From Paracoccaceae bacterium (GTDB lineage: Bacteria; Pseudomonadota; Alphaproteobacteria; Rhodobacterales; Rhodobacteraceae), in the NCBI GenBank assembly GCA_026709725.1, contig JAPOSK010000340.1, forward strand, positions 1-10,766: 10,766 bases of DNA, written 5' to 3'. The translations under genes and the position numbers were made by a program. This document shows positions 1-8,186 of this stretch, piece after piece. How positions within the stretch are numbered: position 1 is the first letter of the stretch; every line of letters starts with the position of its first letter. The notes under the pieces are model-generated. The model saw only the letters and a list, made by a program, of their open reading frames with translations, did not search any database and had not been told where the DNA came from.

Positions 1-12
1 GAAAGAGGCAGC

Positions 13-1284
13 GTGGCACAGTCCGTCGATATTGCGACCCGGGTCTACAATCATAACTGGAAAATCGATCCGATTGTCCGGTCATTGATTGATACGGATT
101 TCTACAAGCTGCTGATGTGCCAGTTCGTTCAGAAGACCGCCCCGGATGTTCGGGTAAAATTCCAGATCATTGATCGGGACCGGGATCACAAAGTCGCCAA
201 GCATATTGACCACGGTGAGTTGCGTGAACAACTTGATAACATCCGATCACTCCGCCTGACCCGCGGTGAGTCAACCTGGCTGCGCGGGAATATGTTTTAC
301 GGTCGACGCCAGATGTTTGCACCGGAATTCATTGATTGGCTTGAGAACCTGACGCTGCCGGACTATTCACTGGACTCCTCTGGCGGCAAGCTTGACCTTT
401 GCTTTGAAGGCAAATGGCCCGAGGTCATGCTCTGGGAAATTCCTGCTCTGGCGACGCTGACAGAACTCAACTCCCGCTCGGTCCTCAAGAGCTATGGCAA
501 ATTTGAGCTTCAGGTTCTCTACGCACGGGCCATGACCAGACTTTGGGACAAGATCACAGCCATGTCTCCGATTGAGACTCTGCAGATCGCTGACTTTGGT
601 ACACGCCGCAGACATTCCTATCTGTGGCAGGACTGGTGTGTGCAGGCCATGATTTCGGGTCTCGGTGATCGGTTCATTGGCACATCCAACTGCCATATTG
701 CCATGCAGAGGGAAGTCGAGGCAATCGGGACCCACGCCCATGAATTGACGATGGCTTACGGGGCTCTCTCGACCAGCGATGACGAATTGCGCAGTGCACC
801 TTTTCGGATGATGGAGGATTGGAAAGAGGTCTATGGTGACAATCTGCGGGTCATCCTGCCCGATACGTTCGGCTCAGGTTACTTCTATGCACTTGCACCG
901 CAGAATCTGGCTGCATGGACGACCATCCGTATCGATTCCGGTGATCCGGTCACCATGGCCGAACAGGCGCTGAGCTGGTGGGACGCATGCGGCGAAGATC
1001 CGCGGGAAAAGCTGATCATTTTTTCCGATGGCCTGGATGTTGACACGATTCTTGCCCTGCAGAGCCGTTTCCAGGATCGGGTGAGAGTGAGTCATGGCTG
1101 GGGGACCCTTCTCACCAATGACTTCCGCCAGCTTGACAGGGATGACCGTCTTGCCCCCGTTTCCCTGGTCTGCAAACTGGTTGAGGTCAATGGCCGGATG
1201 GCGGTCAAGCTCTCCGACAATCCCGAGAAGGCGACCGGTCCTTCAGACGCAGTTGCACGCTATCGAAACCTCTTTCGGGTCTAG
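13..1284 (+). CDS. pncB: Nicotinate phosphoribosyltransferase
   Basis: Converts nicotinate and PRPP to nicotinate mononucleotide, with ATP hydrolysis, in the cytoplasmic Preiss-Handler NAD salvage pathway. The 423-residue length is normal for the family. Visible motifs are the N-terminal DTDFYKLLMCQF (27-38), FGTRRRHS (195-202), GTSN (223-226), GTHAHEL (239-245), IRIDSGDP (305-312, PRPP-binding type) and FSDGLD (337-342). By analogy with enterobacterial and human enzymes, H243 in the GTxAH motif is the histidine that becomes phosphorylated. The start is a GTG preceded by GAAAGAGG at the window edge. The frame is open to the edge, but the N-terminus (MAQSVDIATRVYNHNW) agrees with the usual alphaproteobacterial start. 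A 148-nt gap separates it from the next gene, so co-transcription is possible but not shown. Identification is secure. Confidence 0.95.
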   Translation: MAQSVDIATRVYNHNWKIDPIVRSLIDTDFYKLLMCQFVQKTAPDVRVKFQIIDRDRDHKVAKHIDHGELREQLDNIRSLRLTRGESTWLRGNMFYGRRQMFAPEFIDWLENLTLPDYSLDSSGGKLDLCFEGKWPEVMLWEIPALATLTELNSRSVLKSYGKFELQVLYARAMTRLWDKITAMSPIETLQIADFGTRRRHSYLWQDWCVQAMISGLGDRFIGTSNCHIAMQREVEAIGTHAHELTMAYGALSTSDDELRSAPFRMMEDWKEVYGDNLRVILPDTFGSGYFYALAPQNLAAWTTIRIDSGDPVTMAEQALSWWDACGEDPREKLIIFSDGLDVDTILALQSRFQDRVRVSHGWGTLLTNDFRQLDRDDRLAPVSLVCKLVEVNGRMAVKLSDNPEKATGPSDAVARYRNLFRV

Positions 1285-1432
1285 CGGTCCTGTGGCCAAA
1301 ATCCCCCAACCGTGCACGGCGGAATGAGGCCATACGACAAACGGGGCCAGAACCCGGGAGAATTCATGAAAACCGCGTGGTCAACATCTCTTGTATGGCA
1401 GGAGACCGGAACCCGAAGTATAGGGCCAATGT
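1285..1432. other. Intergenic region between pncB and the penicillin-binding protein gene
   Basis: This 148-nt gap has no clear rho-independent terminator and no convincing -35/-10 pair. It contains a small palindrome (CCGTGCACGG) and an AGGG (1422-1425) seven nt before the downstream ATG, the likely ribosome binding site of that gene. An ATG at 1366 has a GGAG-like sequence before it, but its frame runs far into the next gene and does not look coding. Confidence 0.5.
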
Positions 1433-3439
1433 ATGACAAAAAAGAAGACACTCGTGGCAGGGAAAAAGCTGAAAACGGAGGCCCGTCCGCGGCGGCGGGT
1501 GCGACGCACGCCTGCGCGGGTCGTTGTGGCGCTCCGTGCAGCAGTGATGTGGGTCATCCGCTTCGGCTGGGGCTTTGGTTGGCGGGCAGCACTCGTTCTT
1601 GGTCTTATCCTCTCCGGGTCGGTGTTTTACTATTATGTGAACCTCGTCGACATTGAGGAACTGTACGACGGTCGGACATACGGGGCAACAATTGCCCTTG
1701 ACAGGTACAACGAGCCGTTTGCCTGGCGCGGATACCAGTATGGAGGTCCGGTCACGGCAGGGTCTGTCTCACCCCATCTTGTCAATGCGATCCTTTCCAT
1801 GGAGGACCACCGCTTCTACAAACACTTCGGCTTGAGCCTGCAGGGGATCATGGGTGCCATCCTGATCAATCTGCGAGAGGGGCGCGGAGCATTTGAGGGC
1901 CATGGGGGATCATCCATCACCCAGCAGACAGCCAAGATGTTGTGCTTCGGAGAAACCTTCGACCCGCAGCTGTGGGAAAGCCAGTCGCGCTTTGAACAGG
2001 AATGCCGCAAAACGACACTATGGCGGAAATTCAAGGAAATTCCGTATTCACTGGCACTTGAGTTACGGTATACCAAGTATGAAATCCTCACCCTGTATCT
2101 GAACCGGGTCTATCTCGGAGCAAGCGCAACGGGTGTCGAGGCTGCAAGTCAGCGATACTTTGACATCCCCGCACATGCATTGACAATCCAGCAGTCAGCG
2201 ATGCTGGCCGGAATGTTGGCGGCACCATCCCGCTATGCACCAACAAAGAGTCTGGATCTGGCCCAACAGCGGGCAGGGATTGTCATTGATCAGATGGTCC
2301 GGCGTGGATTCCTGTCCGAAATTGATGCGGCCGTGGCCAAGGATATGCCTGCCGGCCTGTCGAGCGCGGCAGAACAACGCACGGGGGGGTACTTTGTTGA
2401 CTGGGTGGTTGAAAACGGTCCGGGCTTCCTCAATCGCAACCAGACGGACGACTTTGTGATCCAGACGACCTATGACGGTGATATACAGAAGGCGGTGGAT
2501 GATGCAGTCAAGGATGTCTTCGCAACAAAGGTCAAGGATAATTCCAATGCCCAGGTCGCCGTTGTGGTCATGTCACCAGACGGGGCCGTTCGGGCTCTCC
2601 TGGGCGGGCGGGACATTGAAGCGGTTGGACTCTTCAACCGGGCGGTGAATGCTGACCGCCAGACCGGATCCCTGTTCAAGCCCTTCGTCTATGCCGCTGC
2701 AGTTGAGTGGGGAATGAACTACGATGACATCATCACGGACTCGCCCATCACAATCACAATTCCGGGACAGGAGCCCTGGTCACCAAAAAATTACAACAAC
2801 AAAAGCTGGGGCGATCTGACCCTGGCTGAGGCACTTGCCCATTCAGTCAATACCATTGCGGTTCGAATATCAGAGGCCATAGGACGTGATCTGGTTATCG
2901 AAACGGCCCGGCAACTGGGGATCCGGAGTCCGATTGCACCGGGACCGGCAATCGCCCTCGGCACATCGGAGGCAACTCTCCTTGAGATGACCGGAGCGTA
3001 TGCCGGTATTCGCAATGGCGGCTGGCGGGTGCAGCCTTACGGTCTCCGCAGCATAAAAATGAGCGACACGGACACATCCCTGATGGAGCACAAGGGCAAT
3101 CCCGGCATTCGTGCGCTGTCCGGGCCGACATCACGCCAGCTCGTGTACATGATGCACAAGGTGGTGAGAGAGGGAACCGGAAGGCGGGCTGATGTCGCAA
3201 GTATGGAAGTCGCTGGAAAGACCGGAACAACCCAGGAATCCCGTGATGCCTGGTTTATCGGATTTTCCGGATACTATGTTGTGGGTGTCTGGATGGGCTA
3301 TGACAACAACAGGCCCCTGCAAAATGTAACCGGCGGGGGATTGCCTGCGGAAATCTGGCACGAGGTCATGCTGCGGATTCATGAGGGTCTTGAACCCCGC
3401 CCCTTGCCATTCCCTGTCCATGCTGAAAGAATCGGCTGA
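1433..3439 (+). CDS. Class A penicillin-binding protein (peptidoglycan glycosyltransferase/transpeptidase, PBP1-type)
   Basis: Polymerises lipid II glycan strands and cross-links stem peptides on the periplasmic face of the inner membrane. The 668-residue protein has a Lys/Arg-rich cytoplasmic tail (1-50), one membrane anchor (about 51-69), a GT51 domain (about 95-270) and a transpeptidase domain (about 370-640). In GT51, EDHRFYKHFG (124-133) supplies catalytic E124, followed by GGSSITQQTAK (158-168) and the LWRK...EIPYSLALE helix (196-210). The transpeptidase has SLFK (413-416, acylated S413), SVN (471-473) and KTGT (596-599), so both activities look intact. About 20 extra residues lie between the QQTAK and RK motifs and carry C171 and C191, the only cysteines in the protein; I recall a similar insertion in Rhodobacterales homologues. 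AGGG seven nt before the ATG supports the start. I would call it mrcA/PBP1A-like, without assigning a symbol. Confidence 0.93.
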   Translation: MTKKKTLVAGKKLKTEARPRRRVRRTPARVVVALRAAVMWVIRFGWGFGWRAALVLGLILSGSVFYYYVNLVDIEELYDGRTYGATIALDRYNEPFAWRGYQYGGPVTAGSVSPHLVNAILSMEDHRFYKHFGLSLQGIMGAILINLREGRGAFEGHGGSSITQQTAKMLCFGETFDPQLWESQSRFEQECRKTTLWRKFKEIPYSLALELRYTKYEILTLYLNRVYLGASATGVEAASQRYFDIPAHALTIQQSAMLAGMLAAPSRYAPTKSLDLAQQRAGIVIDQMVRRGFLSEIDAAVAKDMPAGLSSAAEQRTGGYFVDWVVENGPGFLNRNQTDDFVIQTTYDGDIQKAVDDAVKDVFATKVKDNSNAQVAVVVMSPDGAVRALLGGRDIEAVGLFNRAVNADRQTGSLFKPFVYAAAVEWGMNYDDIITDSPITITIPGQEPWSPKNYNNKSWGDLTLAEALAHSVNTIAVRISEAIGRDLVIETARQLGIRSPIAPGPAIALGTSEATLLEMTGAYAGIRNGGWRVQPYGLRSIKMSDTDTSLMEHKGNPGIRALSGPTSRQLVYMMHKVVREGTGRRADVASMEVAGKTGTTQESRDAWFIGFSGYYVVGVWMGYDNNRPLQNVTGGGLPAEIWHEVMLRIHEGLEPRPLPFPVHAERIG

Positions 3440-3455
3440 AGGAGACACGTCACTG

Positions 3456-3462
3456 AGAGAGG
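3456..3462 (+). promoter_or_regulatory. Ribosome binding site that sets the exonuclease-DUF294 start
   Basis: AGAGAGG lies eight nt before the ATG at 3471. In-frame ATGs at 3381 and 3420 would put the start inside the penicillin-binding protein gene. The 3381-3470 segment encodes nothing like an exonuclease N-terminus, so 3471 is preferred. Confidence 0.6.
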
Positions 3463-3470
3463 TGCAACCC

Positions 3471-5567
3471 ATGGCTGCTGCGCCCCACTATCACTCCCAT
3501 GCCAGTACACCGCTGGGTTCACTGGAGTTTGTGGCAGTTGATACGGAAACGACCGGGCTTGACCTGCGGGCATCACGCATCATTGAAATCGCAGCCGTTC
3601 TCATCAGGCCTGGCATCCCGGAACCGATCGACTGTTTTGACCATCTCGTGAATCCTGGCGTCGCCATCCCTCCAGCATCGACTGAAATCCACGGGATCAC
3701 GGATGCCGATGTTGCAGAAGCTGCACCGGTTGGGTCCGTACTGGAGGCCTTTTTCGAGTGGCTCGGCCCGCGGCCGCTGATCGGCTACTCCATTGGCTTC
3801 GACATGAGCATCATTCAGGCAGAACTGGACCGCTGCGGAAAACGCTGGTCGCCTCCGCGGGTTCTTGATGTGCAGGAGCTGGTTCAGGCCCTGCAGCCCA
3901 ATCTCCGCGACAATGCGCTTGAGACTGTGGCTGAATGGCTCGGGATCAATACCGACAGCCGCCATCGGGCTCTGCCCGATGCCATCATGACAGCCAGGGT
4001 TTTCCGGGCGCTGATACCGCGCCTGCGTTCCATCGGAGTCCAGACCTTCGCCGAGGCCACAAGGATCTCTGCTGATATCCGTCAGAAGACTGGCGGTCTG
4101 CCCCATCCGGCCCAGGCAAAAACCAAAGACTATATCAATATCGACAGCTATCACTTTCGCAATCGTGTGAGCGATGTCATGGCCACACCACCCCTGATTG
4201 TGGAACGGTCTGCGTCTCTTTCTGACGTGATTGCCCTCATGGTCAAGCATGGCGTGGGATCCGTCTTCATTGAACCTGATGGACAGGGCGGCCATGGCTA
4301 TCTGACCGAGCGGGATCTCCTGCGCACCCTCTATACCGAGGGAAAGGAGGGTCTTGCCAGAACCTGTCATGAGATCACAATCCGCCCCCTTGAGACCGTA
4401 AGCAGGAAGGAGTTTCTCTACCGGGCGATCATCACCCTGTCTTCGAAGAATATTCGACACCTTGGCGTTCTGGATGAGAACTCTGATCTTGTTGGTGCCC
4501 TGAGTGCGCGTGACCTCTTCAGCAACCACTCGAACGATGTGATCGCTCTCGGTCGCCATATCGAGATTGCGGGCGATGCAGCGGAGCTGGGCCTGGTCTG
4601 GTCAGGCCTTACCTCGGTGGCGCGTTCCCTGGCACTTGAGGGCGTGACCGCGTGTTCCATCACCGCAATTATCTCCCGTGAGTTGCGGGCACTGACACAA
4701 CGGGCCTGTGAACTGGCCGAAGCGGAACTCCTTGCGGAGAATCCGTCTCTCCGCCTGCCACACTATGCCATGCTGATCCTTGGCTCGGGAGGCAGGGGCG
4801 AGAGCCTGCTGGCAATGGACCAGGACAATGCCATCATCCACGAAACAGATGGTGATCCGGAAGAAACTGACTCACATCTTCAAAAACTGGGTCAACGGGT
4901 TGCGGACATGCTGAATTCCGTCGGCGTAAAATACTGCCCGGGTGGCATCATGGCATCCAATCGGGACTGGCGACGAAGCACCGCAGAGTGGGAACGGACC
5001 GTCTCCGGCTGGCTGGAGCGAACACGGCCGGAAGATATCATGAATGCTGACATTTTCTTTGATTCAATGCCGGTCCATGGCGACAGGGATCTGGCCGACC
5101 GGCTGAGGGTCAGGGCGATCCAGCGTGCCAGCCAGTCCAAACCCTTTCTTTCACTGATGGCGTCCAATGTCTGCAATTTTCAGGGTGCGCTCGGCTGGCT
5201 GGGTCGGTGGAAGCTTGAGAACGGTCGGATTGATCTCAAGAAATCCGGCATCATGCCGATCTTTTCTGCCGCCCGCGCCGTCTCACTTGAACATGTCATT
5301 TATGCCCGTTCGACAGCCGACCGTCTCCGTGACATCAAGAAGCTTGACCTTGCACCCCCGGGCCTGATTGATGATCTGCTGACCGCCCATGGTTTTCTGC
5401 TCAACCTGATTCTGGAACAGCAGCTGAGGGACATTGACAATGGCAGGCCTCCCTCCAACACCATCACCCCCCGCGAACTGGACGGAGCCGACAGGACACA
5501 GCTCAAATGGGCACTTGAACAGGTCGGTCGGGTCCCCGACCTCGTTGGCAAACCAACTGCGATCTGA
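3471..5567 (+). CDS. DEDDh 3'-5' exonuclease / CBS pair / DUF294 nucleotidyltransferase fusion protein
   Basis: A 698-residue cytoplasmic protein made of three modules. Residues 19-190 are a DnaQ/epsilon-like exonuclease with all DEDDh residues visible: DTE (D24, E26), GFD (D111), and H165/D170 in HRALPD. Residues 234-350 are two CBS motifs, each ending in a xxRDLL/F-type segment (TERDLL, SARDLF), which normally bind adenosyl ligands and act as regulatory domains. Residues 430-530 are a GlnD-like nucleotidyltransferase (DUF294) with GSGGRGE (438-444) and DQD (450-452), then DSMPVHGD (531-538); residues 540-690 form the helical DUF294 C-terminal region. Many DUF294 proteins carry a cyclic-nucleotide-binding domain in front of the CBS pair; here the exonuclease takes that place. 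Substrate and ligand are unknown. The gene starts 31 nt after the penicillin-binding protein stop, suggesting co-transcription, although no functional link is evident. Domain calls are strong; the biological role is not known. Confidence 0.9.
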   Translation: MAAAPHYHSHASTPLGSLEFVAVDTETTGLDLRASRIIEIAAVLIRPGIPEPIDCFDHLVNPGVAIPPASTEIHGITDADVAEAAPVGSVLEAFFEWLGPRPLIGYSIGFDMSIIQAELDRCGKRWSPPRVLDVQELVQALQPNLRDNALETVAEWLGINTDSRHRALPDAIMTARVFRALIPRLRSIGVQTFAEATRISADIRQKTGGLPHPAQAKTKDYINIDSYHFRNRVSDVMATPPLIVERSASLSDVIALMVKHGVGSVFIEPDGQGGHGYLTERDLLRTLYTEGKEGLARTCHEITIRPLETVSRKEFLYRAIITLSSKNIRHLGVLDENSDLVGALSARDLFSNHSNDVIALGRHIEIAGDAAELGLVWSGLTSVARSLALEGVTACSITAIISRELRALTQRACELAEAELLAENPSLRLPHYAMLILGSGGRGESLLAMDQDNAIIHETDGDPEETDSHLQKLGQRVADMLNSVGVKYCPGGIMASNRDWRRSTAEWERTVSGWLERTRPEDIMNADIFFDSMPVHGDRDLADRLRVRAIQRASQSKPFLSLMASNVCNFQGALGWLGRWKLENGRIDLKKSGIMPIFSAARAVSLEHVIYARSTADRLRDIKKLDLAPPGLIDDLLTAHGFLLNLILEQQLRDIDNGRPPSNTITPRELDGADRTQLKWALEQVGRVPDLVGKPTAI

Positions 5568-5666
5568 CAGCGTCCACAGCCGTCGCCACACCTCTCCCGT
5601 CGGCCCAGGATGGATCCCTGACCCTCGCGGTGATCCGGCGACAGACGTTCTTCCCGCCGATCGATG
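5568..5666. other. Convergent intergenic region
   Basis: This 99-nt region lies between the convergent exonuclease-DUF294 and MlaC-like genes. The only inverted repeat I see is a widely spaced GTCGCC (5582-5587) / GGCGAC (5637-5642), and there is no T-run. No intrinsic terminator can be supported for either gene. Confidence 0.4.
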
Positions 5667-6269
5667 TCAGGATTTTGTCTTTTCGCTGTAACGCTTTGGC
5701 AGGATCTGGATCAGCCTGTTGAGATCGTTGTTGTTCTGCTTGAGCAGGGCCTGCATCACATTTTTCTCAAGGGCCAGTATGTTCAGGTCATCAACAATCA
5801 TGTTATAAATATGCGGCTGGTTGTTGATAACTGTCAGATACCAGTAGATCGGGTACGGTGACCGGCCCTGCTTGTAGACATTTGTCTTGACCTCAAAGTA
5901 GCGATCATTGCGGGTCGTGCGGGCATAGACAGTCTCGAACTCGCTGCCGATATAACGTGGAAAATAACGCGTGTACTTGACCGCCATGTAGTTGATGAAG
6001 GCATGAAGAAATTCCTGCTGCTGCGGGTGGCTTGCGACACTCCAGACATTGCCGAGAGCACTCCGTGCGATAATCTTTGGTGCAGACCGGGTCCAGAAGA
6101 CATCAGCAAGTTCATTGTGAAGGATGTCCCGCTGCATGTCGGAATTGACCAGCCGGTCAATCTCAACGATCGTCATCTCCACATGCACCCGGGCATGCTC
6201 AGGCAACACCTGCGCGGTTGCAGCAAGGCCGGTGACACACAGTGATGCCGCAAGATACAATCGGACCAT
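5667..6269 (-). CDS. MlaC/Ttg2D/HpnM-family exported phospholipid-binding protein
   Basis: Members of this family (Pfam Tol_Tol_Ttg2, MlaC) are periplasmic carriers that move phospholipids or hopanoids between the membranes. From the ATG at 6269 the product is 200 residues with a short signal peptide (MVRLYLAASLCVTGLAATA, cleavage before Q20). The mature part has the family pattern: IIARSALGNVW, then an FxxAFxxYMAVKYTRYF helix, a strand-rich centre (FEVKTNVY, YPIYWYLTV) and IYNMIVDDLNI followed by a C-terminal helix ending NRLIQIL. The frame stays open up to ATGs at 6326 and 6341. The one at 6341 is directly preceded by AAGG (too close to serve it), and 6269 has no clear ribosome site, so the start is uncertain; the signal peptide favours 6269. 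The partner ABC genes mlaF/E/D are not in the window, so the gene stands alone here. The family call is good; the transported lipid is unknown. Confidence 0.82.
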   Translation of the reverse strand: MVRLYLAASLCVTGLAATAQVLPEHARVHVEMTIVEIDRLVNSDMQRDILHNELADVFWTRSAPKIIARSALGNVWSVASHPQQQEFLHAFINYMAVKYTRYFPRYIGSEFETVYARTTRNDRYFEVKTNVYKQGRSPYPIYWYLTVINNQPHIYNMIVDDLNILALEKNVMQALLKQNNNDLNRLIQILPKRYSEKTKS

Positions 6270-6341
6270 CAGGGATCTGCAGATATGAGGGATTGCGAAT
6301 CCGGGCACACCGATTGGGTTCTCCATGGTCTCGACACACAT

Positions 6342-6508
6342 CCTTATTGTGTTTAATCCAGCCAGACCATCTAGATTGCACCGAGAAAAAATGCAAGAAT
6401 CATGCCATCATCTCAGAACAGCATTGAACCCGGGTCCACTCCTGCGATCGTTGGCTTCAGGCTGTTCAAAAGATCTGGACCGAAACAGACTGTACACGGG
6501 AGACAGAC
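6342..6508. other. Divergent intergenic region (MlaC-like gene / ridA)
   Basis: Both flanking genes must be transcribed from here or from further upstream. On the minus strand TTGCAT, 17 nt, then TAGATG is a weak promoter-like pair reading towards the MlaC-like gene. No good consensus pair was found for the plus strand. GGGAG (6498-6502), six nt before the ATG at 6509, is the ribosome binding site of the RidA gene. Confidence 0.35.
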
Positions 6509-6973
6509 ATGAGCCGGATTGAAGACAGGCTTGCCCAACGCGGACTTCACGTTCCGTCAGCACCACCTCCAGCCGCCAACTACATTCCATACAGAACCGC
6601 GGGCTCCATTGTTTATGTCTCGGGACAGCTCTCTGATGGTGCACTGGGGCACATTACGGGAACGCTGGGCATTGATCTTGACATTGAACAGGGACAACGT
6701 GCCTCCCGGCAGTGTGCGCTGAATCTCCTTGGTCAGGTCCGAACGGCCTGCGATGGTGATCTCGACCGCCTGCAGAACATCCTGAAACTCACAGGCTTTG
6801 TGAATTCAGCACCCGATTTTATCCACCATCCACAGGTTATCAATGGCGCATCGGATTTCCTTGTCGATATCATGGGCGACCGGGGTCACCATGCCCGTTC
6901 GGCTGTTGGCGTGGCTTCTCTTCCTTTTGGATTTGCCGTCGAGATTGAGGGAATCTTTGAAATTGCCACCTGA
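6509..6973 (+). CDS. RidA/YjgF/YER057c/UK114-family protein
   Basis: RidA enzymes hydrolyse reactive enamine/imine intermediates such as 2-aminoacrylate, releasing ammonia and protecting PLP enzymes; not every paralogue has this activity. The 154-residue protein is longer than E. coli RidA (about 128), with extra N-terminal sequence before YVSGQL (36-41). The C-terminal signature is present: R130 in HARSAVGVASLP and E145 in VEIEG, with the same 15-residue spacing as R105 and E120 of E. coli RidA, so a carboxylate-binding active site appears retained. The family normally forms trimers with sites between subunits. GGGAG six nt upstream of the ATG supports the start. A gap of 43 nt leads to the FemAB-like gene in the same direction, suggesting an operon. 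I leave the symbol blank because this longer clade may not be functional RidA. Confidence 0.9.
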   Translation: MSRIEDRLAQRGLHVPSAPPPAANYIPYRTAGSIVYVSGQLSDGALGHITGTLGIDLDIEQGQRASRQCALNLLGQVRTACDGDLDRLQNILKLTGFVNSAPDFIHHPQVINGASDFLVDIMGDRGHHARSAVGVASLPFGFAVEIEGIFEIAT

Positions 6974-7016
6974 CCGGTTGACACCCTAAAGAAACGAGGA
7001 CCTCCCGGATAGCGGC

Positions 7017-8183
7017 ATGTCTGAAACCGGTATGACACTGGCTGTTCATCAGTCCATCAGCGATATCCCCGCAGCCGATTGGGACCGCTGCGCCGACCCG
7101 GTCGGCGGCGGCATGGATGCCAACCCTTTCACAACCCACCGTTTCCTGCAGGCCCTCGAAACCTCACAATCGGCTGTTGCAAAAACAGGATGGGCACCGT
7201 TTCACCTGGTCGCATCGCTTGATTCTGTCCCCATTGCCGTCATGCCACTTTATGCCAAGTACCACAGTTACGGTGAATACGTCTTCGATCACTCCTGGGC
7301 ACATGCCTACGAGAAGGCTGGTGGTTCCTATTACCCGAAACTCCAGTCCGGTATTCCATTCACCCCCGTCACCGGACGGCGGTTTCTGACCCGACCCGAT
7401 CACGGTCAGGATGGGATCAGGGCCCTGTTGAGCGGTGCGCTCTCACTCCTCACCACCAATTCCCTGTCATCACTGCACATTACATTCTGTACCGGGGAAG
7501 AAGCGCGTGTCGGCAAGGAACTCGGCCTGCTGCAACGCACAGGTGAGCAATTTCACTGGCGCAATCGTGACTACAGGGACTTTGATGATTTTCTCGCGGG
7601 CCTGACATCACGCAAACGCCGGAACATCAAAAAAGAACGACGCACAGCCCAGGGCTTTGGGGGCGATATCGAATGTCTCACAGGGCCCGCGATCAGGGAT
7701 GTTCACTGGGATGCTTTCTGGTGTTTCTACACCGACACACATGATCGCAAATGGGGGCAGAACTATCTGACACGACAATTCTTCTCGGAAATCGGTGCCA
7801 CCATGGCCGACGACATTCTCCTCATCATGTGTCGCCGTGCCGGACGTTATATTGCCGGGGCCCTGAACTTCATCGGTCGCGATACCCTCTATGGCCGGTA
7901 TTGGGGATGCACGGAATCACATTCCTGCCTGCATTTTGAAGCCTGTTACTATCAGGCCATAGAGTATGCGATTGCACACGGTCTCGACAGGATTGAAGCC
8001 GGGGCCCAGGGGCCCCATAAACTGGCCCGGGGCTACATGCCGATACCGACATACTCACTGCACTGGATTGCCAACGGGTCCTTTCGCAATGCCGTCACGG
8101 AATTTCTCACCGAGGAATCCCGCGCCGTCCTCCATGAGATCAGTCTGCTGACAGACATGACCCCCTATAAACAGTCTCAATAA
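7017..8183 (+). CDS. FemAB-like GNAT-fold protein (DUF482, peptidoglycan-related acyltransferase family)
   Basis: A 388-residue cytoplasmic protein of the FemAB_like/DUF482 family (Pfam PF04339), annotated as GNAT-type N-acetyltransferase or peptidogalycan-biosynthesis protein; its substrate has not been established to my knowledge. Visible segments are NPFTTHRFLQALE (36-48), PIAVMPLYAKYHSYGEYVFD (72-91), YYPKLQSGIPFTPVTGRRFL (105-124), a basic helix SRKRRNIKKERR (198-209), YIAGALNFIGRDTLYGRYWG (278-297), HFEACYYQAIEYAI (306-319) and EAGAQGPHKLARGY (327-340). These match the family over its full length. The ATG at 7017 has only a weak GGA before it (7007-7009), and the ATG at 7032 is an alternative. 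It follows the RidA gene by 43 nt and precedes the dehydratase gene by 17 nt, so all three probably form one transcript. The family call is firm; function is inferred only. Confidence 0.88.
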   Translation: MSETGMTLAVHQSISDIPAADWDRCADPVGGGMDANPFTTHRFLQALETSQSAVAKTGWAPFHLVASLDSVPIAVMPLYAKYHSYGEYVFDHSWAHAYEKAGGSYYPKLQSGIPFTPVTGRRFLTRPDHGQDGIRALLSGALSLLTTNSLSSLHITFCTGEEARVGKELGLLQRTGEQFHWRNRDYRDFDDFLAGLTSRKRRNIKKERRTAQGFGGDIECLTGPAIRDVHWDAFWCFYTDTHDRKWGQNYLTRQFFSEIGATMADDILLIMCRRAGRYIAGALNFIGRDTLYGRYWGCTESHSCLHFEACYYQAIEYAIAHGLDRIEAGAQGPHKLARGYMPIPTYSLHWIANGSFRNAVTEFLTEESRAVLHEISLLTDMTPYKQSQ

Positions 8184-8186
8184 TCG

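Noticed and set aside
1312..1656. Open frame with an ATG at 1366 behind a GGAG-like sequence
   Set aside because: It runs about 220 bases into the penicillin-binding protein gene in another frame, and its product is low-complexity Gly/Ala/Arg/Cys sequence without protein character.
3381..3470. Upstream ATG starts (3381, 3420) for the exonuclease fusion gene
   Set aside because: They overlap the end of the penicillin-binding protein gene and lack a better ribosome site than AGAGAGG before 3471.
3573..4559. 328-codon minus-strand open frame
   Set aside because: It lies entirely opposite the exonuclease-CBS part of a well-supported gene, has no recognisable motif, and is explained as an antisense shadow.
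5582..5642. GTCGCC/GGCGAC inverted repeat as a bidirectional terminator between convergent genes
   Set aside because: Only six pairs with a loop of about 49 nt and no T-run on either strand.
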